64,000 nt of DNA from JAWKNZ01 sp041391425 (lineage in GTDB: Bacteria; Bdellovibrionota_B; Oligoflexia; Oligoflexales; JAWKNZ01). A program made the position numbers and the translations under genes. Under the pieces are notes generated by a model. The model did no database searches. It saw only the letters and a list, made by a program, of their open reading frames with translations, and was not told where the DNA came from. Of this stretch, positions 27,317 through 34,790 are shown piece by piece. The stretch is taken from contig JAWKNZ010000015.1 in NCBI GenBank assembly GCA_041391425.1, positions 1 to 64,000 of the forward strand. Direction: 5' to 3'. The stretch's first letter is position 1. Every line of letters begins with the position of its first letter.

Positions 27317-27479
27317 CCTGGATCTGAAATTTTTTGAAAAACTGTAGTATTTTCAAAGGATTCTAAGTTCGGCCGGGTGCTAGGCGCGAGAAGGAGGGAA
27401 ACCGCAGTGTACATGTTGCTACATGAGGATTTCCTGACGACGAAGCAACGCCGCAACCAGCTAGAAATTCGGATCCGGG
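27317..27479. repeat. MITE-B palindromic element, copy 2 (163 bp)
   Basis: It aligns end to end with copy 1 (20756-20918) without a length change. The ends are CCTGGATCTGAAAT and AATTCGGATCCGGG. The central GTGTAC is intact, but the partner is CTACAT rather than GTACAT, followed by GAGGATT. An open frame running leftwards across it is not a gene. The two copies lie 6.4 kb apart in direct orientation, around the first stress island. Confidence 0.85.
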
Positions 27480-27595
27480 GTAAATTTATATGCATCCTCC
27501 ATTGTAAGAATATCTCCTCACAATGCAACTCTTCTAACTGCAACAGTATTGTAGTTAGAAGAAATTTCTATTAAGTTATTTAAATTGAGAGCAAA

Positions 27596-28189
27596 TTAAT
27601 GAACTATGCTTTTCCGTAGGTGTTCTACTACCAGTACAGCTTTTGAAGGACCGCCATGATTGCGAAATAGAATAATTTCAGGTTTAATCTTTCCTTTGTA
27701 ATTGTTGGTGGAAAAAACTTTCCTAAGAACAGATGATTCAGTCTGAAAAACTTCTGCTAGCCAGTTAGCTCCTTCTGCCATATTATAAACGTGAACCCAT
27801 CTAACTTCTAAATCATGTTTTAAAAAATTTTTAATATTATGACCTCTATTCTCTGCTAATTTCCGATCGCCCTTAGGTAAATCATCTCTAGAATTAGCTG
27901 GAAAAGGTTGATCTGACCAAACTGCAATTTTAATTTCTTGAACTTTACCTTCGCTGCGTGCTTTGTCAATTAAGGTTTCTATCATTTCTTTACTTTTTGC
28001 AGTTAATTCATTACTGTCCTTGGAGAATTCAATTGTCACAACTTTGAGAGTCTTGATTTGATTATTATTTGTGTTTGGTCTTTCTTCTGTACCTTTATCA
28101 GTATTTTGTATCTCACTTTGTGCCGAAAAGCTGCTTAGCATGGTGACCATCATTAATGATCCGTGTAATAAGGCCGAGTTTAACTTCAT
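27596..28189 (-). CDS. Periplasmic OmpA-like domain protein
   Basis: The protein has 197 residues with a signal peptide (MKLNSALLHGSLMMVTMLSS). TIEFSKDSNELTAKSKEMIE, IKIAVWSD and DRKLAENRGHNIKNFLK follow the OmpA C-terminal pattern that binds peptidoglycan, although the fit is loose. AGGAGG precedes the ATG at 28189. An upstream in-frame codon at 28216 lies too close to the promoter to be the start. A strong sigma-54 site lies 37 bp upstream. Confidence 0.6.
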   Translation of the reverse strand: MKLNSALLHGSLMMVTMLSSFSAQSEIQNTDKGTEERPNTNNNQIKTLKVVTIEFSKDSNELTAKSKEMIETLIDKARSEGKVQEIKIAVWSDQPFPANSRDDLPKGDRKLAENRGHNIKNFLKHDLEVRWVHVYNMAEGANWLAEVFQTESSVLRKVFSTNNYKGKIKPEIILFRNHGGPSKAVLVVEHLRKSIVH

Positions 28190-28225
28190 TTCTATTCCTC
28201 CTATATAAAAATGCAAGATGAAAGC

Positions 28226-28241
28226 AGCAAGAAGTAGGCCA
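28226..28241 (-). promoter_or_regulatory. Sigma-54 promoter of the OmpA-like gene
   Basis: Read leftwards this is TGGCCTACTTCTTGCT, with TGGC, exact GG-N10-GC spacing and TTGCT. The predicted start of transcription is near 28214, just upstream of AGGAGG and the ATG at 28189. Confidence 0.75.
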
Positions 28242-28385
28242 ATTGACTGATTATTTGAAGCTTTAGGATTTGTGAATAATTTGTTTGCGTAGTTAGATTT
28301 TGTTCTTCAAAATTGTAAATAACTTCAATTCTTATAATTTGAAAAATTGTATTAAATGTATTTTCGGGGGTATTATTTGAAAAAT

Positions 28386-28830
28386 TTAGATTATAACTTG
28401 GGTTTGAGGCCCGATGAGCTTGTTTTGTGTAAACTCATTGTTGATTTTCTCATGTATAGATAAGATTGATGGTATTGCTATACGTATGATATCTTCCATT
28501 TCTTCGACAAAATGGAAATTTATTTCTGATATGACTGTCTCAGGTATTTTATCTAAGTCTCTTTTCTTTGCATTAGGTAAGACAATGTGCCGGATGCTTG
28601 CTCGGTGTGCAGCTAGAACCTTTTCCTTTATGCCACCTACAGGAAGAATGAGGTATTCTTATATTTGTTAGTTGTTCCTGTAGTACATTTATTTCTTCCT
28701 TCTCTTCATTTTCGCCAAGCTCTTTTTGAATTTCATTCAGTTGCCTTCTCAATACATATTCTCTTTGCTCTTTCCTTAAGTCGCCTGCTACCCGATTTGA
28801 AATTTTTTCTCTTATTTTTTGTACGCTAAG
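28386..28830 (-). pseudogene. Remnant of a Lon protease gene with the ATPase core deleted
   Basis: Read leftwards, the C-terminal piece gives LPVGGIKEKVLAAHRASIRH, then VLPNAKKRDLDKIPETV and FHFVEEMEDIIRIAI. This is the end of the Lon protease domain and runs to a stop at 28386. Directly upstream (28672-28830) is Lon linker sequence: VQKIREKISNRVAGDLRKEQ, then REYVLRRQLNEIQKELGE. The whole AAA+ domain and the catalytic Ser region that should separate them are missing. It cannot make an active protease. Confidence 0.8.
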
Positions 28831-28835
28831 TTCAT

Positions 28836-28851
28836 TGGCATATAAATTGCT
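28836..28851 (+). promoter_or_regulatory. Sigma-54 promoter of the dihaem peroxidase-like gene
   Basis: TGGCATATAAATTGCT matches the sigma-54 consensus, with GG-N10-GC spacing. It lies 33 bp before the ATG at 28885 and overlaps the broken 5' part of the lon remnant. Confidence 0.8.
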
Positions 28852-28884
28852 GGCTTTACTTTGAATTATTGTTGGGGGGAACTT

Positions 28885-30315
28885 ATGAAGCTTAGTATAT
28901 ATAGACCATTATTGATTATGCTAAATCTTTTTTATAATGCCAGTTGTGGATCAATGAATGCACTTGAAAATGGAATTGCCGGTAATAAAAATCGAACTTC
29001 CAATGAAAAAAGAGACAATTTCGGTAACAATTCACCTCAAGATTTATTTGACGAACTTGTATCCTCAATGAAACGAGAAAAATCGCGAATTATGCAAAGG
29101 CAAATGGAGTTATTAAATGCTCGGTATGATCTAAGAGATGAGGCTCGTAATGATGTTTTTATGTTCAGAGGTAAAAGGATACAATCAGGTGTCCGTGTCA
29201 AATTACCAAATGGTCTATCTTGGCAATCTCTATCCAATATGCTTCCATCAGATATAAAGGAAAAAGGCTTTTTCCCTCGTGGCTTTATGCCTTTACCGCA
29301 TCCTAACCATGAAGAAGGAGGTATGGTCTTTCCAAGGATGCAAATTGACTCTCTTCTTAGACAAGATGAGAGGGACCTTACCAGGTTTGATTTGGATTTT
29401 GATTTGCCAGAATACTTCCTTCCAGAGTTTCCGCCTCCAATGTTTCTAACTACAAGACCTGATCTTGGAGATGTTACAAATGGACGATTAATATCACAAA
29501 TAAATTTTTGGGAAATTTTTGATGGCATCATTCCTCCAAAACAATTGGATGGATTACGTTTGCTTGTCATGGCTTTTCCTCAGCAGCAATTTAATCAAAC
29601 ATTTGACCGTCGCACTGAGCATGCACATCCTGGATTAGCTTGTTTTGACTGCCATGTAAATGGCCATACCAATGCAGCAACACATCTTGTTGGAGATATA
29701 CGTCCTCAGTCGTTTAGGCATAGAATTGATACGCCTACATTGAGAGGAGTTAATATTCAAAGATTGTTTGGCTCGCAGCGTGCACTAAAATCAATTGAAG
29801 ATTTCACTGAATTTGAACAAAGGGCAGCATATTTTGATGGAGATCATACTTTAGCGGCTAAAAAAGGTGTTAATACATTAAACAGAGCAGACCAAGTTCA
29901 TCATATGGCAGAGTTTCAAGAAATGCTAGATTTTCCGCCTGCTCCTAAACTAAATATATTCGGCTTGCTAGACCCTAAACTTGCTAGTGATCAAGAGTTG
30001 AGAGGGCAGGATATATTTTTTAATAAGGGAAAATGTGGTATATGTCACAAACCACCTTATTATACTGATAATTTAATGCATAATTTAAAAGTAGAAAGGT
30101 TCTATAAACCAGCTTTGATTAATGGAATGGAAACTATTGCCGATGGTCCTATAAAGACATTTCCATTGCGAGGAATCAAAGAAAGCCCTCCATATCTTCA
30201 TGATGGTAGGTTGCTTACTTTGGAAGACACAGTTGAGTTTTTCAATCTTGTTACCGGTTTGAATCTGACAGAGCAAGAAAAAGAAGACTTAGTCGTATTT
30301 ATGCTTGCTCTTTAA
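28885..30315 (+). CDS. Dihaem cytochrome c peroxidase-like lipoprotein
   Basis: The protein has 476 residues. The lipobox NASC ends a signal peptide. Two haem c sites are present: CFDCH in HPGLACFDCHVNGH, and CGICH in FNKGKCGICHKPPYYTD. FPLRGIKESPPYLHDGRLLT near the C-terminus is typical of the MauG/CcpA dihaem peroxidase superfamily, which reduces H2O2 in the periplasm using electrons from c-type cytochromes. The N-terminal 190 residues are unusual for the family. The ATG at 28885 follows GGGGGG. A sigma-54 promoter precedes it and a terminator follows. Confidence 0.8.
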   Translation: MKLSIYRPLLIMLNLFYNASCGSMNALENGIAGNKNRTSNEKRDNFGNNSPQDLFDELVSSMKREKSRIMQRQMELLNARYDLRDEARNDVFMFRGKRIQSGVRVKLPNGLSWQSLSNMLPSDIKEKGFFPRGFMPLPHPNHEEGGMVFPRMQIDSLLRQDERDLTRFDLDFDLPEYFLPEFPPPMFLTTRPDLGDVTNGRLISQINFWEIFDGIIPPKQLDGLRLLVMAFPQQQFNQTFDRRTEHAHPGLACFDCHVNGHTNAATHLVGDIRPQSFRHRIDTPTLRGVNIQRLFGSQRALKSIEDFTEFEQRAAYFDGDHTLAAKKGVNTLNRADQVHHMAEFQEMLDFPPAPKLNIFGLLDPKLASDQELRGQDIFFNKGKCGICHKPPYYTDNLMHNLKVERFYKPALINGMETIADGPIKTFPLRGIKESPPYLHDGRLLTLEDTVEFFNLVTGLNLTEQEKEDLVVFMLAL

Positions 30316-30359
30316 TTACCAAGGTTTGATTTGCTAGTCTGGGTAGAAAATAAAAGATG

Positions 30360-30402
30360 AAGAAATATCTTTTTAGCTACAAGAGATATTTCTTTCTATT
30401 TT
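30360..30402 (+). terminator. Rho-independent terminator after the peroxidase-like gene
   Basis: AAGAAATATCT (30360-30370) pairs with AGATATTTCTT (30384-30394) and is followed by TCTATTTT. It lies 45 bp after the stop codon. Confidence 0.8.
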
Positions 30403-30931
30403 GGAAAAAACTATCTACTGATTAATTAAGGAAATGCCCACTTAGAGTGGTACGATCTTAGGATGATTAACTGATATTAGATTACAAATCATTTACGTTG
30501 TCTTCATGCCAGTTTTAAAATGTTCCAAATGTTGCAGGTGTTTGAGACGACTCAGAGCTTCCAAGAAATCCGTACTCACATTCATTATATTCCCCAATGA
30601 AATATAATATATTTATTATCTAATTTTTCATTATAACTTGGTGCGTTTATCCATGGAATATTTACTACTTTGAAGTAAATGATTTGAATTAAGTGCGTTT
30701 ATATCGCACTTATAATTATCTATCACTATGCGTTAAGTGGACAGAAATTTCGTTTGCAATCTGACTCAAATTGGAAGATTACAATACAACGGTCTTGCGA
30801 TTATGTTTGAGAATAAAGTTAATAGAATTGCTCTTTTCTTTTGCTTTTTGGTAGTAAGGGAGAGAAATTTATCTCTTTTTAGAGAAGGGGCTGTCGCCCC
30901 TCCTAGCTTGGCTTTGATAGTGGTAATCTTG
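30403..30931. other. Intergenic region without a confident gene
   Basis: A short leftward frame (about 30498-30587) reads MNVSTDFLEALSRLKHLQHL but has no ribosome-binding site or known relatives. At its right end, AGGGGC-TGTC-GCCCCT (30886-30901) forms a hairpin that could end the leftward gene stopping at 30932. Nothing else is seen. Confidence 0.35.
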
Positions 30932-31933
30932 TTATCTTTGCTGTCCTTGTGCATGATCAAGCATATTTGTAACTAAATTTGTAAAGACTTCAGCATCTAA
31001 TTTTATAAACTTAAGTGCAAAAGGGTCGTTGTTTTCAAGACCACGCAGAATTTCTAATATTACCGGGCGTGAAGCAGCATAAAGGCTTTTGCCAAATTTA
31101 ACATGTAAATCTCCAGCAATATGCACTTTGTGTGGCGTTACAGATAATTGCAAACCTGTTGATCCTAAAATTGGACAACCATCAAATGCTGGGGCTTTAA
31201 TTTTAAAACCTTGTTTAGTAGGTTTCAAAATAACGCCAGAGATGAACTTGAGAACACCTTTAGTTTTTGCAAGTTCGCCAGATAGAAGTGCGGATACTTT
31301 ATTGGATTTATCTGAATGTTGTCCGGCAAGCTGGTTAAGCGCTTTTTTTAATTCTTTTTTGTATGCAATGACATCTGCTTTATGAGTCGCAAGCTTTTCT
31401 TTGAGTAGATCATATAATGCATCGACAGAATTAATTTTTACAAGTTTAGCGACGTATTCACAATGCCTTTTCCAGAGAATTCCCATAATATTGTTTGCAC
31501 GTGGATTTAAATTGCACTGAGAAATATTAATGACTTTATATTTAAGCATTGCCAGAGCATCCGTTTTGTATGTTGCATCGATGGCCACAGTAAATCCTGG
31601 CTCAGATGTACTCGCGATGTCTGTATAAAACCCTAGTGATCCATCAGCATCTAAGCGACCTTCAGACCAAGGTGCCTTTGGTAAGGCTAAACTGAGATCT
31701 AAAAAATAGCGATCTTGATCGATATTGGTGTGCTCAGCATTGAACGAATACTGAAAAGATTCAATGGCATCTGACTGAGCGCTGAATTCTTCCAAGGCGA
31801 GCGAAAGAGAGGCATTGATTTTTTCAAAATCGAATGCATTTGTCTCGGCTATTGCATAGTTTTGCCAAGAACAGATGATAAAGGTAGCACAGAATCCTAA
31901 TACTCTTGAAAAGGTTTTAAAATACATACTCAT
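30932..31933 (-). CDS. Secreted protein of unknown function
   Basis: The protein has 333 residues with a signal peptide ending near AIAETNA. No domain is recognised. The first half is rich in beta-strand sequence, and a helical, lysine-rich segment lies in the middle. The form recalls exported Bdellovibrio-type proteins of unknown role. AGGAGG is placed correctly before ATGAGTATG. A GC-rich hairpin at 30886 may terminate it. Confidence 0.65.
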   Translation of the reverse strand: MSMYFKTFSRVLGFCATFIICSWQNYAIAETNAFDFEKINASLSLALEEFSAQSDAIESFQYSFNAEHTNIDQDRYFLDLSLALPKAPWSEGRLDADGSLGFYTDIASTSEPGFTVAIDATYKTDALAMLKYKVINISQCNLNPRANNIMGILWKRHCEYVAKLVKINSVDALYDLLKEKLATHKADVIAYKKELKKALNQLAGQHSDKSNKVSALLSGELAKTKGVLKFISGVILKPTKQGFKIKAPAFDGCPILGSTGLQLSVTPHKVHIAGDLHVKFGKSLYAASRPVILEILRGLENNDPFALKFIKLDAEVFTNLVTNMLDHAQGQQR

Positions 31934-32134
31934 CTCTTAATCCTCCTATCTTTTAAATGTAACCATGATAATAAAACACTGGTGGAAAACAGCATTGCAA
32001 TTGCGGTACCAATAGTACAAATTTCTTTTGTAGAATGGATAAAAGGTATTTTAAATAGTGGGATGTAAGTAGATTGTAATCATCATATTGTAAATTTTTG
32101 TTAACAGCTTTTTAGATCGTGAAATTGATTGTTT

Positions 32135-32177
32135 GAATTTTGGGTTCCCGGCAGAATCTGCCGGGAACCCAAAATTC
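32135..32177 (-). terminator. Perfect 20-bp hairpin, probable terminator
   Basis: GAATTTTGGGTTCCCGGCAG (32135-32154) is the exact reverse complement of 32158-32177, with a three-base AAT loop. It lies between two leftward genes, 69 bp after the stop of the lipoprotein gene. No long T run follows on either strand. 31934-32134 shows nothing else. Confidence 0.6.
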
Positions 32178-32245
32178 TTTCAGAAGTTATAAATCGCCAA
32201 ACTATTTGATAAGCGTAACTAGAAATTTTTAATTAAGGATAAGGT

Positions 32246-32746
32246 TTACATATCTGGCTGATAAGATACTTGATAGTCTCCAGAAACTTCACAGTAGTAA
32301 TCAAAAACGTGACTTGCTTTAGAGTGTTTTAGTTTGAGGTGAATTTTACCATTACCATCTAGTAGCAGTTCAATTTGCTCAAATCCTTTTTGATTTACCT
32401 CTGGATATTTCCCTAAAATTATCCCCGAGATAGTATTAGGAGAATTTACAGGTTCTTCTATTGATGCTACAATAGTAGCGTTATAAAACCCATCGGACAT
32501 ATCATCTACAATATCTATCTGAATTGAAGACCCCTTCGAGTTTAATGAGTCTACCTGCACTGTTTGATATGGTCTAAGGCCTCTTAATTCCGTCGGCGTT
32601 GAGCGAACAGCGCACCATAGCGCACCACGGGTATTACTTTTATCAAGTATCGAATGGTTGGCTTTGCTAAGTTGTTTACTAGGCATTCCGCAGGCAACAA
32701 TAAAGAAATTTCCTAAAAAATAAAGTATTACTGTTAGCTTTTTCAT
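32246..32746 (-). CDS. Small lipoprotein of unknown function
   Basis: The protein has 166 residues with signal peptide MKKLTVILYFLGNFFIVAC; the lipobox is IVAC. I recognise no family. The rest is beta-rich (IQIDIVDDMSDGFYNATIV). ATG 32746 is preferred to an upstream TTG because GGGTGA is spaced properly for it. It is transcribed alone. Confidence 0.6.
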   Translation of the reverse strand: MKKLTVILYFLGNFFIVACGMPSKQLSKANHSILDKSNTRGALWCAVRSTPTELRGLRPYQTVQVDSLNSKGSSIQIDIVDDMSDGFYNATIVASIEEPVNSPNTISGIILGKYPEVNQKGFEQIELLLDGNGKIHLKLKHSKASHVFDYYCEVSGDYQVSYQPDM

Positions 32747-32801
32747 AGAATCACCCAATTTTATTTATTTTGGTTATTGCCAAGCATTATGAGTTAAATC
32801 T

Positions 32802-32825
32802 CGCCTTGCTAAGATTAGCAAGGCG
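32802..32825. terminator. Terminator-like hairpin between two divergent genes
   Basis: CGCCTTGCTAA (32802-32812) and TTAGCAAGGCG (32815-32825) form a perfect 11-bp stem with a two-base loop. The flanking genes point away from it, so it cannot be a normal 3' terminator for either. It could be the end of an unseen small RNA, an attenuator or an operator. The rest of 32747-33093 shows no gene. Confidence 0.5.
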
Positions 32826-33093
32826 CATTGTTTAGAAAGATTCTATAACACATGATTAAAAAATAGTCAACGTCTTGCCATTCATGCCTAGCCTCGCAAA
32901 GTTTAGCTGAGTGACATTCTGCCATAATTTCCACAGTATAGGACTCCACTCTTAATTATGGGGAAAAAAGATAGGATTTAGATTTTAAAGGAAAAATAGA
33001 AGTTTTTACTAACTTTTTTTAGAGAACTTAAATAAGGGTACCTTACTTTCAACCGATGTAACTACTAATATCCATTAAGATAAATAAGGAAAA

Positions 33094-34725
33094 ATGAAAA
33101 TGAGGCATCGAGTTGTAGTAGCGTTTATCATCTTATCAATATCATGTGGCAAAAAAGATAAATCCAATGATGATGAGAACGGCAATGGTGATGGAGATAA
33201 CACCAACCAACCTGGCACTCTTGCTATCTCGGAAATAAATCCATTAGCCCCAGTCTATCCATATGACTTGCAAGCTGCATCACCGACAACTGCGACGGGT
33301 GCTGAAGTTGCACTTCCTGGAACCTTGGTTGTCAATCTTTTGGATCAAGATGACCAGAGTTATGTCGCAAAAGTGGAGAATGCGATTGCAGTGGTTACTT
33401 CTGATAGTGTTGATGATTGTATTCCAGAGCTAGTTCTTCCTACCACTCCCATGCTTTCTTGTTATAGCAAAACTGTAACTGAAGATGGTGTAGGCGGCAC
33501 GGCGACTTCGACGTTGATTAAATTTGGTGACATCAATCCTGATCGAATTGGATCAGAACCAAGCGATCCGACGGCAAAAAGGGTGCTTGATGATTCTTCA
33601 GGCATCATTTCAGCCGAAGAAGAAGGGCAACCTTGCAGTGCAAAGGTAGCTGAAACGATCACGGCTGCTACTATGGCCAGTGTTGATCATGCGCAACAGT
33701 TGATGGCATCTTTGCTTTGTGTAGCTAAAAATGTAGCAAAAAAAGAAGAATTACCCGGTACTGGCGAGATAATCAATCTTGCCGATGCTGCGAACTCGTC
33801 GTGGGGATCGGATGTAGATGTTAAAGCAGCTTCAATTGCTAGACTTGCTGAGGATATAGATGGGAAACCGTCTTATCAGTCCATAGTTTCAGTCGTCAGA
33901 AGAAATTCACAAGGTGATGAAACAAAATTATTGGTTGATCTTGTAAATGTTGTTGACGATCAGTCAGGTAATTATGAGGGAAGAGCATTCATATATGATC
34001 AACGCAGGTCAAATGGGGTAACAACGCCAACTGTGTTAAGCTTACAATTTAAAAAGAGTACAACAACAGTTGATTTTGTTGTCAGGGAAGCTGGACTGAA
34101 CTTTGATGTTGAGCCTTCGAAGGTCCAAGACTCTTCAACTGGGCTTTTAGATTTTTCTAAACTTGCTGCTCTCAATGGAAATAATGCTTCACCATCGTTG
34201 ACTCAATTTTCTCTCAATACGAAGACTGGAGTTGGTACAGTAGCATCAATGAGATCTCCAGCGATTAGCGGCCAGGAAGTTTCCAACGTGATAGCTGTCA
34301 CAACCACAGTTTCTGATAATAAAGTCACAGGATGTGGGCTCAGTGGTCATACCAAGTCATTTGCTGATGAAAATAATAATATCAGATCTAATGCCGTCAC
34401 TGTTTCAGGTCTTTATTGCATGAAAAACCAATCTCTTTCAGGTGGGCCGTCCTATGGCAATGATCTTAACGATGACCAATGGCCTAATTATGAATATGTG
34501 CAATTTCAGTGTTTCGAACGTGGTGCTGATGGTCTTGTTATTACTGAAAATAGGCTAAATTATGCCGTTGCTGAAAAATGTGGTGTTGGTGACCCAGATT
34601 TTTCTTCACATGTTTCTTTGGAAGCCACATCTACGGCTCTAGAAATGGTGGAATTGTCGGCGGCCTTGGATGCTCTGACAATTGGATCTCTTACTCCCGA
34701 GTATGGGCAGGTATTTAGTGAATAA
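33094..34725 (+). CDS. Lipoprotein of unknown function
   Basis: The protein has 543 residues. The lipobox SISC is followed by an Asp/Asn/Gly linker (KSNDDENGNGDGDNTNQ). The body is beta-rich, rich in Ser, Thr and Val, and has several cysteine pairs. I recognise no domain. Base use and style match neighbouring exported proteins. AAGGAAAA precedes the ATG. A second lipoprotein gene with a haem site follows 65 bp later. Confidence 0.65.
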   Translation: MKMRHRVVVAFIILSISCGKKDKSNDDENGNGDGDNTNQPGTLAISEINPLAPVYPYDLQAASPTTATGAEVALPGTLVVNLLDQDDQSYVAKVENAIAVVTSDSVDDCIPELVLPTTPMLSCYSKTVTEDGVGGTATSTLIKFGDINPDRIGSEPSDPTAKRVLDDSSGIISAEEEGQPCSAKVAETITAATMASVDHAQQLMASLLCVAKNVAKKEELPGTGEIINLADAANSSWGSDVDVKAASIARLAEDIDGKPSYQSIVSVVRRNSQGDETKLLVDLVNVVDDQSGNYEGRAFIYDQRRSNGVTTPTVLSLQFKKSTTTVDFVVREAGLNFDVEPSKVQDSSTGLLDFSKLAALNGNNASPSLTQFSLNTKTGVGTVASMRSPAISGQEVSNVIAVTTTVSDNKVTGCGLSGHTKSFADENNNIRSNAVTVSGLYCMKNQSLSGGPSYGNDLNDDQWPNYEYVQFQCFERGADGLVITENRLNYAVAEKCGVGDPDFSSHVSLEATSTALEMVELSAALDALTIGSLTPEYGQVFSE

Positions 34726-34790
34726 TTTCTAGATTAATCTTTTTTGAAAACGCATGTTCAGGGCTATTATTGAAATATAAGGTAAAAATT

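Noticed and set aside
27130..27543. Leftward open frame of 137 codons
   Set aside because: It is mostly the MITE-B repeat; there is no ribosome-binding site or known similarity.
28414..28671. Rightward open frame of 85 codons
   Set aside because: It is the antisense of the Lon C-terminal remnant.
30737..30976. Rightward open frame of 79 codons
   Set aside because: It overlaps the end of a leftward secreted-protein gene and contains low-complexity codons from a hairpin; no start signal.
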